Made by a program: the position numbers and the translations under genes
DNA from: Citrus sinensis
Taxonomy: Eukaryota; Streptophyta; Magnoliopsida; Sapindales; Rutaceae
Direction of reading: 5' to 3'
DNA: 64,000 nt
Assembly: GCF_022201045.2 (NCBI RefSeq)
Contig: NC_068558.1
Span: 49,579,501-49,643,500, forward strand
The notes under the pieces: generated by a model
Databases searched by the model: none
Seen by the model: the letters and a program-made list of their open reading frames with translations, nothing else
What the model was told of the DNA's origin: nothing
Part shown: positions 23,180 to 34,463 of the stretch, in pieces
Numbering within the stretch: position 1 is the stretch's first letter
Layout of the letters: each line of letters starts with the position of its first letter

Positions 23180-23194
23180 AACTTAAAGTGTTAA

Positions 23195-24058
23195 TTGATA
23201 GTTAATAAAAATAAATAAATCTTATTCATACACTATTATTTAAAAATAAATTATTAAAAATTTACTTAAATTAGGACATGATCTTATCCTTCTTCCCCCC
23301 CCCCCCCTTCTATAGAACTATAAAAGTCACTAGCAGACAAATTGACTGGGGGAATTAATGGATTAGTTGAGGTTTTGTTGAATAATCCAGGTGGGCTGGA
23401 AGACATGATAATTAATAAGAGTAGGTAATCAGTCGCAGGATTGAAGATGCTGTGTCAAGTGAATGTAATAGAGCCTTGCTCGGTTCCAATTTGCATTTAA
23501 TACACGTGAACATGCATCGGTGTTGTGGGAGCGTATATAAGCCAGTCAGTTCTTTTCAATCAAATCCAATGGACAAGAGAGAGTGTACGCACATACATGG
23601 ATTCGAACGTGCACTTGACCTTTGCAGATAATTAATTAAAGTAAATTATTGCCTTTGAGGTATTTATTAATTTATATATATGTATCTTTGTCATCTTAAA
23701 AGTGCAAAACAAAAATAACACATGTGATACTTGATACCCTACGTATAAAGGTGTTAGTGACGCAATGATGAGGTGATCATTTCGTGGAAGGAACATTTGT
23801 CAACGAAATCAATAAGAGCCCTCGCCCATAGTGGTGGTGGTGCTGGTGGTGTTGTTGTTATATTGCCATCTAGCTTTTCCGGATCTGCTGACCACACCAC
23901 ACCACACGCCTTATTCGGGCAACAATATTTATCGCATTATCATCAAGTAATTATTGGAAAGTGATAGGCTTATCCGTGACACTTTTTTTTTTTAATTTAT
24001 CTTAATTTGTTGGTTATAAAATAATCCGGAGTTACTTTATGATGGGAAAAAGTTCACA
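23195..24058. other. Spacer with a C-homopolymer
   Basis: A run of about 11 C lies near 23296-23307. The plus-strand frame at 23773-23964 includes a glycine/valine low-complexity patch and has no domain. No gene is called. Confidence 0.5.
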
Positions 24059-24297
24059 AATTGAAGCACTTCAATCATCAACATTCAACAATTAAATTTC
24101 TTTCTGAAAGAAATTTAATAAATATATATATATATATACATCTTGAAATGATAAAACTATCGAAGTATTCCAATTAACATAATATAAAATAAAACAGAGG
24201 TTTTAACATTAGTTCAAGATATTCTGAGAAAATACTTGTAAGTAAATCATTCGTATTCTTCTTTGTGTTTTGTTTCGAAAATTTGTTAACCACAATA
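24059..24297. repeat. Dispersed repeat, copy B (uninterrupted)
   Basis: Inverted match to 3440-3550 plus 4158-4285. The pre-insertion site of the element at 3551-4157 is intact here, on the minus strand CTCTGTTTTATTTTATATT at about 24180-24200. It includes a short TA microsatellite at 24122-24138. Confidence 0.75.
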
Positions 24298-25419
24298 ATA
24301 CTTTCATGTTTTCACAATCCCCCAATTGATCAGTTTTATATAGTTTGTCTAGATGAAAAAAATTCCTTTTTTAGTGTCCAAGTCTCTGTTAAAAATTTCT
24401 TGGTACTATTTGGTCACACTTTGAATAGAATTTTTGAATTTTAAAAATATTATTTTTAGTTTTTTTCCTCTACTACTAGAAGCTTAAACAGTCTAATGAT
24501 TTAAAAAAGTGTTTTTTTCAATTGACAATTGTCAAAATCTCCATTTTTAGAAAGCTCTGCTCCTAAAAGTGGTAGATAACCAATTTTTCCTCTAATGAAA
24601 TTACTAGCTACAATTTACCTCATACTATTTGCCTCATAAAACTCTATTACCTCGGTGACATTATGATTTTACATTGTTACCCTTGTTTCTAAATACGCTT
24701 TTATTGATACATACTAATTAGGTCAATCAAATAATTTAATAAAATGAAACACAAATTAAAATTAAAAAAAAAATATTTTCTATTTATTCTAATATGCATA
24801 TTATTTAAAAACTAAAATGATTTTGCATAGTCAGAAAAATTAAAAAGTATTTGAACCTTAGATCCATATTTGCTTCTCAAATAAATTGCTACAAGTACCT
24901 AACGTATAAAAACTACCACTACCAATCACTGCAGTGCAAATAAAAAATAAAAAAAAAAAAGAAGTGCATCATTAGAATTGAAATTTTTAAAACATATAAG
25001 TAATTTTTTTTTTAACTTGTGTTGTCTTTTTCTTATAAAAAAGTAATTTTTAGTAAATGTATGTTTCGTATGTACAAGATAAATTTTTAAGTTAAATGAT
25101 CCATTTGCTCCGTTTTTTCCTTGAATTTTTTAGTGTCAATAGGATAATGGAGTATTATGAAGACAATATTAGATAAAGTGGTTCTTGACAATTTTATTGG
25201 GTGGAAACTAACCACTTTTCCCCAAAATATCTGTTGAAGAAGATGTGCCTTTAATCTTCTCATGATTTCGATTTAAACTTTCAACTTGAAACTTTAAAAC
25301 AAAACCTCATTCATTTAATTAAAAAAAATGATAATCTAGAAGAATAGATAGGTTGTTTTAATACTTGCTATTGAATGAGAAATTATATTAAATTAATGTA
25401 ATCTGACTTTTTTTTTTTT
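24298..25419. other. 1.1-kb AT-rich spacer
   Basis: No gene, no recognisable repeat ends. Confidence 0.5.
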
Positions 25420-25421
25420 TT

Positions 25422-26210
25422 GGCAAATGTTATGTTACATTCAACACCGATATTCACACCACATTAAGCACCGAACGGTGCGTTTTGAGCACACTATAAA
25501 AGGTCACTGTTGAACGCATGGCAAACAACACGCGTAGTTGAGACAACACACAGCAGCTCACAACACACGATTCTCCTTCTCACTCACACCAAATCTACAC
25601 CTCAAGCCACAAACCTGACCAGCCAATTCTCCCACACCACTCTCTGTTTTGATCTTCGACTCTCCCTCACGGTGCCTCTGATCTTCGATTCTCCCTCACG
25701 GTGTCTCATTCCCTCGGCTGTGTGAGAAATAATTAATTCTTTGCCACTGATTTACCCAATCAAGCATTTGAATACACTGAAGCTTTGGCAGTTGACACAC
25801 ACTTCAGCTCAATTTCCCCATAAATGTATGTGGTCCATGTGTGGTCTTGTAATTTCACTTTCAATGAAATAAATCAATTTATAAAACTAATATTAATTAT
25901 GTATGTCATCTTTCTACTGCTTCATAACAATATTGAAATAAATCAATATACAACACATGGGCAGTAAAAAAAGGAGCAAGATGAGATGCGCGAGCGACAA
26001 GAGGCGAGAGAGAGAGAGAGAGAGATGACGAAGAAAGCACAAAGCGGTGAGATTTGCGTGAGAGTTGTGTGAGTTGCGCACGTTGTGTGAGATGTGGGCC
26101 ACGGTGCGAGAATTTATTGTTAGTTGAAAACGCACCATTTGATACTATGTGTGGTGTTTAAATGTGGTGTGAATCTAATTTTCATGTTACATTTCATGTA
26201 ACATACACAC
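25422..26210. mobile_element. Possible TIR element overlapping the 335-bp array
   Basis: The left segment GTTATGTTACAT, then CACACCACATT and GGTGCGTTTT (25430-25490), has an inverted counterpart at about 26118-26195 (AAAACGCACC, AATGTGGTGTG, ATGTTACAT). This is an imperfect inverted repeat about 75 bp long. No clean target duplication was found, and the right arm is part of the tandem array that follows, so the original element may have been extended by the array. Confidence 0.45.
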
Positions 26211-27020
26211 TTCACAACATCCACACAAATTATGTGGGCTCATAATTTATGTGGTTGTTGTGGGATGTGTATGTTACATGAAATGTACCATAGGGCTCTT
26301 TTTTTTATATTAAAAAAAAAATTCTGCATAGATTTCACATTGCACGAAAAGAGAGAGAGACGACGAAGAAAGCACAAAGCGGTGAGATTTGCGTGAGAGT
26401 TGTGTGAGTTGCGCACGTTGTGTGAGATGTGGGCCACGGTGCGAGAATTTATTGTTAGTTGAAAACGCACCATTCGATGCTATGTGTGGTGTTTAAATGT
26501 GGTGTGAATCTCATTTTCATGTTACATTTCATGTAACATACACACTTCACAACATCCACACAAATTATGTGGGCTCATAATTTATGTGGTTGTTGTGGGA
26601 TGTGTATGTTACATGAAATGTACCATAGGGCTCTTTTTTTTATAAAAAAAAAAAAATTCTGCATAGATTTCACATTGCACGAAAAGAGAGAGAGACGACG
26701 AAGAAAGCACAAAGCGGTGAGATTTGCGTGAGAGTTGTGTGAGTTGCGCACGTTGTGTGAGATGTGGGCCACAGTGCGAGAATTTATTGTTAGTTGAAAA
26801 CGCACCATTCGATGCTATGTGTGGTGTTTAAATGTGGTGTGAATCTCATTTTCATGTTACATTTCATGTAACATACACACTTCACAACATCCACACAAAT
26901 TATGTGGGCTCATAATTTATGTGGTTGTTGTGGAATATGTATGTTACATGAAATGTACCATAGGGCTCTTTTTTTAAAAAAAAAAAAAAATTCTGCATAG
27001 ATTTCACATTGCACGAAAAG
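26016..27020. repeat. Three tandem copies of a 335-bp unit
   Basis: AAGAAAGCACAAAGCGGTGA occurs at 26031, 26366 and 26701, an exact 335-bp period, and the surrounding units are nearly identical. Each unit carries a short palindromic block (CATGTAACATACACA ... TGTGTATGTTACATG), a GA-run edge and a poly-T/A stretch. The minus-strand frames of 74-77 codons (26138, 26473 and 26808 leftward) are repeats of the same non-coding unit. Confidence 0.92.
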
Positions 27021-27021
27021 A

Positions 27022-27458
27022 TTCTTGTTTAGTGGTCTTGACTTCGCTTGATGTCCACCTCCTGTTTTATTTCAGGCCAAGTGCTGCTCATCGGCCATGA
27101 TTTTCATCTGGTACAATATTTCTTAGCCACTGCCACTGGGTCCACTATCTTTTTTTTTTCATTTTGGCCTCACCCCTCACGCCTATTCGCTATTCCACCT
27201 ACTTCAATTAATTAATAGTATTAAGCTGAGCAATGCGATTATATTTTCCACAATCCACATCAAGTGAATGCTGCATTATTATTTATTGAATTTATATATA
27301 CATTGAAACGGCAATGTATCAGAGAAAGGAAACACACACGACCTACTGCTAGAGGCTAGAGCGTACAACCGGAAGGGAAATTAGATTAAACAAATTAAAA
27401 AAAAAAAACTCTGAGATTAAAAATTTTAAATTCTATGTAGAAAATTATAATATTGAAT
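27022..27458. other. 3' flank of the first glucosyltransferase
   Basis: AT-rich, no gene. Probable 3' untranslated region and terminator of the gene at 27459-28907 lie in its right-hand part. Confidence 0.45.
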
Positions 27459-28907
27459 TTAAATCTGCAAACTGCATGGTTTCCCTTCGTTGTTGTTCCA
27501 CTTGGAAGCCAACTGAGAGAGGGCTTTGGTAGAAGATCCATTTTCACTCAGCACCGCGGCGGCCGCATCTTTTAAGTCTTTCATTTTATTACGAACTTCT
27601 TTACCCTGTTCACCTTCCATTAGAGCTTTGACAACTTTAGCAATTTCATCTCTTCCCACGATCCCATTTTCATTAGCTTTTGGTCTCAAAGCCAATTTCA
27701 CGTCCTCGGTGAGTATCACGGCATTCATCTTTTGCTCAGCATAAAGTGGCCAGGCTATCAGCGGCACCCCATTGACTACACTTTCGAGTACAGAGTTCCA
27801 CCCACAGTGACATAGGAACCCTCCGGTGGAGCCATGGCTCAGCACTTGTGCCTGTGGTGCCCATGACGGAACCAACATCCCCCGCCCCTTGGTCCTGTCC
27901 AAGAACCCTTTTGGCAAAAAATCATAAGGGTCCTTATGACTGTTCACACTAAAAAACGTCGAATTAGCAGCATTGTTGGGGCTTCTCACGACCCACAAGA
28001 ATCTTTGTTCGCTCATCTCCAACCCCAAGGCCAATTCATTCAACTGTTCACAGGAGAGGGTCCCACCACTGCCAAAAGAAACAAATAGAACCGAACCGAG
28101 TGGCTGATCATCTAACCACTTTAAACATCCCTCGTTCTTGGACTCGGCAGTCGAACCCGTTTTCACGAGCGGTCCGACCGGGTAAACCGGAGGTTTGCCG
28201 GGCTCATCCTGATGTTGTAAGGCCTTTAGAGCTCCTCCTTCCAGGTCCGTGAAGCTGTTTACGATAATACCCTCAGCCAGCTTATACCTTTTTGCGTGAT
28301 GGAGGACCCATCGATAGGCCTCATTCTTCCGGTCTTGAACCGGGTCGAGCAAGTATCCGCCGTGGACGGGTATGCACCCGGGAATCTGAACGGGTTCTGA
28401 CATGTCTCTGTACTCGCAATCGCGTGGAACCATTTGATCAAGCTTTTCAAGATGAAGAAACAAAGACAAGCACATAGCCGTGGAAGGGTAAAAAATGTAG
28501 GGCGAAATGTTAAATTCTTGAGCAACATCAAAAGCGTCGGTGCCAAAAAGATCGACGACCAAGGCCGCAACTGTAGCCTTGGCTACAAGCGACGTCAACT
28601 CTTGGCGAAGACAGGGTAGAGAGCGTAAGACGGTGAGAGAAATAACAGTCTCGGCTCTTGCGTCTTCTGCGACGTCGTTTAATGAAACGGGAAGAAAGAC
28701 GGAGTTTATGGAACTAGGGAGAGACTCAAGGGTAGATTTTTGAGCTTCAGAGGGAGGGCCGTCCGAGGGGATAAAAAAAGTGACGAGAAAATGATGACGA
28801 TGAACGAGTCGCTTTGCAAACTCGATGAGTGGGATGAGGTGACCCATACCCGGACTCGGTAATAGGACTATATGGGGTGCTGCTTGCGCTTGGAGTGTTT
28901 GTTCCAT
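27459..28907 (-). CDS. UGT72-type UDP-glycosyltransferase (hydroquinone glucosyltransferase-like), 482 aa
   Basis: Single exon from ATG 28907 to TAA. The catalytic His (H23 in SPGMGHLIP) and its Asp partner (D119 in VVDLFGTD) of GT1 plant UGTs are present. The PSPG donor-binding box runs from W349 to Q392, exactly 44 residues, ending AEQ; Q44 favours UDP-glucose. Length and the PSPGMGHLIP start match UGT72B (arbutin synthase/hydroquinone glucosyltransferase). Family members glucosylate small phenolics, monolignols or xenobiotics in the cytosol; the substrate here is unknown. A paralogue of the same class lies 5.5 kb upstream on the same strand (34464-35879). A TATA-like TATTTAAA lies about 95 bases before the ATG. 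The reading frame is intact with all key residues. Confidence 0.95.
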   Translation of the reverse strand: MEQTLQAQAAPHIVLLPSPGMGHLIPLIEFAKRLVHRHHFLVTFFIPSDGPPSEAQKSTLESLPSSINSVFLPVSLNDVAEDARAETVISLTVLRSLPCLRQELTSLVAKATVAALVVDLFGTDAFDVAQEFNISPYIFYPSTAMCLSLFLHLEKLDQMVPRDCEYRDMSEPVQIPGCIPVHGGYLLDPVQDRKNEAYRWVLHHAKRYKLAEGIIVNSFTDLEGGALKALQHQDEPGKPPVYPVGPLVKTGSTAESKNEGCLKWLDDQPLGSVLFVSFGSGGTLSCEQLNELALGLEMSEQRFLWVVRSPNNAANSTFFSVNSHKDPYDFLPKGFLDRTKGRGMLVPSWAPQAQVLSHGSTGGFLCHCGWNSVLESVVNGVPLIAWPLYAEQKMNAVILTEDVKLALRPKANENGIVGRDEIAKVVKALMEGEQGKEVRNKMKDLKDAAAAVLSENGSSTKALSQLASKWNNNEGKPCSLQI

Positions 28908-29000
28908 GGTATTGGAATTGGTGCCGGTGCTTGGTCAGGTAAAATCTTGTTAGTTTTGTGTGTATGGAGCAGAGTAGAAAGATGAAGCAGAGAGGGTGGG

Positions 29001-29008
29001 TTTAAATA
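29001..29008 (-). promoter_or_regulatory. Putative TATA box of the first UGT gene
   Basis: On the minus strand TATTTAAA lies about 95 bases before ATG 28907, a plausible spacing for a leader of 60-70 nt. Assigned by motif and position only. Confidence 0.45.
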
Positions 29009-29019
29009 AGTGGGGGAAT

Positions 29020-31185
29020 TTTAATTTTGTTTGAGGTGTTGGTTGGTTTGTTTTAATTGTTACTAACTTGTTATTGATTGATGCCGCCTACTTCTTCGTC
29101 TTCATTCGTTGGGAGTTGTCCAATTATTTATGGCCGATGCTTTCCCTCACTGTTTGACAATTTATCTTGTTAAAATTTGATGGCTCAATTTATTGGAATT
29201 TCTAGAAGACAATTATTTTCTAGCCAACTCCAAGTGTGCCATGTCCAGTGATGTCACTCCAACGTAATGCTTGTGTTATCGGTTTTTTTTTCTTTTAAAT
29301 TTAGCACTCTCATCCAAGCTAGTAATATCAATACTTTTCTCTCCTTATACTAACTTTTTTTTTTTATTTTTTATGTATATATATTTATAAAAATAAAAAA
29401 TAAAAAATATTTATTTTTTAAATTAATTCATAATTAACATATATAGTATCTAATTAGAGGATATTAATTCTCTCAATTAGTTTTTTTTTTCCTCCTTCCT
29501 ATGTTTTCCCTTCCAAACATCGAAAATTCTTCTTTTTTCTGTTGATTCTTTTCCCATGTAATCTTGACGTTCATGATTATCTTTTCATTTGTTTTCTCCA
29601 CCACCAGCACCACAACCTTTTTAATTTGTCCACACTGTATTTTTCCTTTGTGCATGGACGGTCTTGATTTGTCCGTTGGGCGTTTTCGGCATCAGGCTTG
29701 TTGCCCTCGTCGTCGTCGTTTACGATGATTCAAAAAACAGGTACGAGAAAAATATTGTCATAAATCTTTATTTAAATCATGACTGAATGTCATTTTGAAC
29801 ATTATTTATTTAGAAGCTCTTCGTATGAACTGATCTACGACGGGCCTCTAATATAATGTAGCTATCCAAAATTTATAATTATTGGATGCTCCGGTTCGTA
29901 ATTTGTATCACGATAAATCAAGCAATTGAGTTCATTTTTCATAAATACCTTTTAACTATATTTATGCATTAATTAGTAAATCGCTTAGCCCGACTTTCAT
30001 TAACACGTGTATCATGAAATAATGTTGAAGGAAGCTTCGCTACGTAGACGTAATAAACAACAGCCCATGCATCATTCTGATATTATTAACCTATAATTCT
30101 TATGAACAAAAATATTGTAGATAATTGGTGGTTAATTTGCTCCAAAGAATTTGATCTAGTAATTTTCAAGTAGTTTTATTTAATTGTTTGCTCGAATTTG
30201 AGGATTAAAAATTAGTTTGGCATTCTTCACAAAATCATATATGTGTAATTTTTGTTGGAAATGTATCTAGTCATACAATAAGTGATTCATTATTCAAAAC
30301 CGACGTAGCTAAAGAGCGAATAATGACATTTCAGTTTTTTGAAAAGTGCGGGATCTTAGCGCGATTCAAGCACTTCAATTTGCCTTAAAATTTCTGAAAT
30401 AATTCAGAACATCTAAGTTCTGCTGCCCTTGATGCTAGCATGATGTAATTAGAATTACGGTTGGTGGATTGTAGGGTTCTGCCACTTTTAAGGAAATTTT
30501 GCTGAAATTTACGATGATGGCATTGATGATATCATAATGACAGCCAAGATAGTCTGATGATATCATAATGACAGCCAAGATAATCTAACTGTGGTATCCT
30601 ACAACTCGTATCCACTTTAAAATCTTAATCTCTTTTTTTTTTTTATAGTTTAATTAGTTTTAATTAATTTTTCGTTTAAATCATAAGAGACTTGACGTTT
30701 CTCCATTTCAATGAAATATTGCATTCACCACATTTATCTAGCTAAATTTTTAAAATGTATGATATTTTCAATCAAAATTCCATTATCAGAATTTCTCATT
30801 TTATTCCTACTAAATTTTAAAATGCCTAAATTATCCTTAATTATAATGTTAAAAATTAAAAATATAAAAGCCTAATTCCCAAATTGCATCAGCTACTTTC
30901 TCTGATGATCTCGCATAGCACCTGTTAGAACTGCGCGGCTAGTCTTTGTACAACACGAGCAATAGTCGTCCATCATTAGCCGCTCATCGATCTCGCCAAA
31001 AATGTCAAACCAGCAATAGCAGCAATCGATCTTGTGGTAAATGAACCACCACCAGATCTTCGATCTTTTTGCTATTGTCACCAATCGCCGATTACGTTGA
31101 TGATGATGAAGGTTATGGTTATTGTTAGTATTATGAATTAACAAAAACAACAATAATAATAATAAAATTAAATAGTACTAATAAT
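29020..31185. other. 2.1-kb spacer
   Basis: Contains a 31-bp tandem duplication at about 30524-30585 (unit starting TGATGATATCATAATGACAG). A minus-strand frame of 86 codons at 30893-31153 has no recognised domain. No gene is called. Confidence 0.5.
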
Positions 31186-31216
31186 GATTATTATTATTAT
31201 TATTATTATTATTATT
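31186..31216. repeat. (ATT)n microsatellite
   Basis: About ten ATT units in a row, preceded by AAT repeats near 31152-31165. Confidence 0.9.
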
Positions 31217-31470
31217 GTTGTTCTTGTTATTCCTACAATAAAAGTATTTTACTAATAATTCATTCAAGATAAAATAAACGTATCAATGATAATATAGTTT
31301 ATTTTAATTATGATTTTAATTTATACAGTTCAAATAAACATTTTGTTTTGATTACAATTCCAACATATTTCCATTTCTATCAATTTCCATTATGTATGGG
31401 TAAACGTGCCATTTTTTTTTATGACATGAGACTATTGCTCAAATTACAACTCATATTACATGAGAGTATA

Positions 31471-32024
31471 ACTGATATGTACAATCATATATATATATAT
31501 TGAGACCTGTTGACATCAATGCTGATATGGCACCGTTCAGATTTTTTTAACCATCTCAAATATTCGAGGGAAGTATAACTGATATGTACAATCATATATA
31601 TATATACTGAGACCTGTTGACATCAATGCTGATATGGCACCGCTCAGATTTTTTTAACTCTCTCAAATATTCGAGGGAAGTATAATTGATATGTACAATC
31701 ATATATATATATATATATACTGAGACTTGTTGACATCAATGCTGATATGGCACAGCTCAGATTTTTTTAACTCTCTCAAATATTCGAGGGAAGTATAACT
31801 GATATGTACAATCATATATATATATATATATATACATACTGAGACTTGTTGACATCAATGCTGATATGGCACCGCTCAGATTTTTTTAACTCTCTCAAAT
31901 ATTTGAGGGAAGTATAACTGATATGTACAATCATATATATATATATACTGAGTCCTATTGACATCAATGCTGATATGGCACCGCTCAGATTTTTTTAACC
32001 CTCTCAAATATTCGAGGGACGTCA
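31471..32024. repeat. Five tandem copies of the SINE body
   Basis: Units start at 31471, 31578, 31685, 31798 and 31917, each with TGATATGTACAATCATAT, an expanding TA tract, TTGACATCAATGCTGATATG, and a CTCAAATATTCGAGGGA end. Unit lengths of 107, 107, 113 and 119 bp differ mainly by TA tract length. The unit corresponds to the 3' body of the SINE family, not to its tRNA part. Confidence 0.9.
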
Positions 32025-32093
32025 ACTCCCCGCCTGAGAGAAAGACTGCCTTCACTCAAGCTCTGAGGCTCCAAGGAAGGACATTTAAATTAA

Positions 32094-32295
32094 GAGTAAT
32101 GATACAACCACAAACTCTTGTACAAACTTATTTTATACAAACTGACGTGGCATTAATTCATTGGTTGAATGAAAATATAAATTAATAAAAACAAATCATG
32201 TGGGCCAAGTGATATTTAATTCAACCAATCTTATCATGCCACATCAGTTTGTACAAAATAAGTTTGTACAAGAGTTTGTGACTGTATCATTACTC
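32094..32295. mobile_element. MITE nested in the SINE
   Basis: A 202-bp element with inverted ends GAGTAATGATACA / TGTATCATTACTC, the inverted match continuing with gaps for about 75 bp (the ACAAACTCTTGTACAAACTT side mirrors AAGTTTGTACAAGAGTTTGT). It is flanked by ttaaattaa on both sides (32085-32093 and 32296-32304), a 9-bp duplication suggesting Mutator-type insertion. The duplication is AT-only, so its length is slightly uncertain. Confidence 0.8.
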
Positions 32296-32410
32296 TTAAA
32301 TTAAACCCCTGCAATGCGTCTGCGGAGGCTCGAACCACTTCGCTCACATTTGTGAGGGAGTAGCTCTAGCCACTTGGGCTTAGCCCAAGTGGATGGGTAA
32401 ACGTGCCATT

Positions 32411-33419
32411 AAACTAACTAATTTGATGGTTTTGACAACTAGAGCATCAATTCAGTGGGTGAGTTTCTGAACGATTTCCTCATCATCATCGGCAGCCTTG
32501 GATACAGCATCCTTCAGTTTGCTCGTGCTGCTCTCGATCTCGAACCTTGCCCCATTATCGGTTTGCAATAGACCATTACAACATTTGCAATCTCCTATCG
32601 CAATTGGTGGCTGATTGAAGAGCAGAGCGGTGAATGCGTAACATGCATGCATTAACAGTCTGGTCTTTTAATAGCCGTTTGAATTAGAACAGCCAATGAT
32701 TCTTGTAGATCGTTCGATTCGAATATACCTTATACATTATTGACTATTGAGTGATGTCAGTTCAAACCCCCACACCCCTATTAAATTCAGTATCTCATAC
32801 CTGCCCATTGGCTTCATTGGCACCACATTTTCAAACTCCCAAGTTTCATCACCAATTCATCTGACTATATGAACAGAAGTTAATCAAATATAATGAACCT
32901 CCATGCATGATTAGTTGACATTTAGTTTGATAAAAAGAAAACAAAGGGAGTTGTTGTACAGGAAAACTTGTATCAACACAAGTCGTGGACAGCAATAAAC
33001 AGGGCAAAATGGTTAATTAATTAAATCGTTTTTATGATTAGGTCCACTTTCGGACCAAGTCAGAAAGCGATTTTGTTGATGACACTCCTCACCTAACGCC
33101 TTGGCCCATGGACGCTTCGATTATGATCTGGATCGCATCACGAATAAAAGGAAGACAGCGAGCGCGTGATTGTTTTGGAATTGGAATCTTGTGTCCTGAG
33201 AATATAGTTTGTGCCTTGAGGAAAAATCCAAGAGCAGATTTTTTTTATTTTGAATTCATATTGGAAAGACGAGTTTTGTGGCAAAATCAACGATTGATAC
33301 TATCTGGGGCTTTGGGTCCGTGGATATGGCTAAGCTGATGAGTCAATTCAATTGTTTGTTGCCTCGGCTGCCTGAAGGAGAGGGGTAGCTGCCTGAAGGA
33401 GAGGGGTACCGATACATCA
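32411..33419. other. Spacer with unassigned frames
   Basis: A minus-strand frame of 66 codons from ATG 32652 has fairly normal protein composition (acidic, with ESSTSKLKDAVSKAADDDEE). It may be a gene fragment, but I recognise no family. The plus-strand frame at 33108-33338 is also unassigned. An 18-19-bp direct duplication (CCTGAAGGAGAGGGGTA) occurs at 33371 and 33392. Confidence 0.4.
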
Positions 33420-33427
33420 TTGATAAT

Positions 33428-34115
33428 TAGGGGTGGGCAAAAAAACCGTAGTGTTAAAAAAACCGAACCGAACCGACGGTTTTTTCTAATTCGGTTCGGT
33501 TTTTATTTTTTTTAAAAACCGAATATACCGTTTGTAAAAAAAACCGAAATGTCGGTTCGGTATTCGGTTCACTTAGCTGAACCGAAAAACCGAACCGAAA
33601 AACCGAATTATTTTTTGATTTTATTCAAATCAAACATGTGTTAATAATTTTATTCAAATCAAACATGATTTTATTCAAATCAAACATGTGTTATTTCTCT
33701 TTATAACATTATGATTATGTTTATATAGATGAAGTATTGGAGTTTGGTTATGTATTTTGAAATTTTAATATTTCATATTTTGGGAGTATCTTATTAATAG
33801 TTAGTAAGATATTAGTGATAAAATGTGTTTTGAATACTTTGTATTTATTGTTAATATTTGTAATAAAATTAAGATAAATTAATTGTTGAAAAAAATTATT
33901 ACATTCATGAGGCCCAATGGGCTAAAAAATTAAAAATTAAAAATAGGCCCAATAGGCCCAGAATCGAAAAAACCGAACCGAACCGAACCGATCCGAAAAG
34001 AACCGTTTGAGTTCGGTTCTTTTTGAATTCGGTTCTTTTTATAAAATAACCGATTTAAATCGGTTCTACTTAATTTCGAACCGAACCGAACCGAACCGAA
34101 CCGTGCCCACCCCTA
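33428..34115. mobile_element. hAT-type non-autonomous element
   Basis: The termini TAGGGGTGGGCA / TGCCCACCCCTA are classic plant hAT ends, and ttgataat flanks both sides (33420-33427 and 34116-34123), an 8-bp duplication. Both subterminal regions are packed with CCGAAC/GTTCGG motifs, as expected for transposase-binding sites in hAT elements. The interior is AT-rich with a 3x AAATCAAACATG repeat near 33630-33690. No transposase is encoded in 688 bp. Confidence 0.88.
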
Positions 34116-34123
34116 TTGATAAT

Positions 34124-34463
34124 TGAAAATGGAGATAAACATTTTAATTACTGTTCATTTAAGACAAAGGCAAAATTTCTATGGACCACCTCCAATCCAC
34201 TTTTGTCTCCAATTTCGTTCAAATTTGGGGAACCTTAATGTTACCTAACAAAATATAAAATATAAACTATAGTGTGATGGGCGCAGTGTTGTTCGTTTGA
34301 TTACTGTTACACAAATTTAACTATATTGCTGCAGCTCAAAGTGTTGAAATCTTGTTATTTAATTTATATTAGCAAAAGAAAAATTGGCAAGGAGAAGTAA
34401 CAGCGGAAAGGAAAAAGAAAGAAACATTAATGAAACAAAACCATAATTACTTATGGGCGCTAT
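34124..34463. other. 3' flank of the second glucosyltransferase
   Basis: No gene or repeat end seen. The right-hand part probably includes the 3' untranslated region of the minus-strand gene at 34464. Confidence 0.45.

Larger units (their letters stand above)
31414..32392 (-). mobile_element. tRNA-derived SINE with tandemly amplified body (copy 3)
   Basis: On the minus strand the element starts at 32392 (CCACTTGGGC). It has an A-box-like TGGCTAGAGCT (32372-32362) and a B-box GGTTCGAGCC (32336-32327), then the family body and an A-rich end at about 31414. An 18-bp perfect duplication, atgggtaaacgtgccatt, lies at 31396-31413 and 32393-32410. Related copies are only about 230-290 bp. Here the body is present in about five tandem copies (31471-32024), and a MITE sits at 32094-32295, which together account for the 979-bp length. 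Confidence 0.85.

Noticed and set aside
25914..26808. Three similar 74-77-codon minus-strand frames starting MVRFQLTINS
   Set aside because: They fall in the 335-bp tandem repeat at the same phase and include the TIR and poly-A parts. They are repeat translation, not a gene family.
31471..32024. Regularly spaced repeats considered as a CRISPR-like array
   Set aside because: Units are contiguous with no unique spacers, the genome is a plant, and the repeat is part of a SINE.
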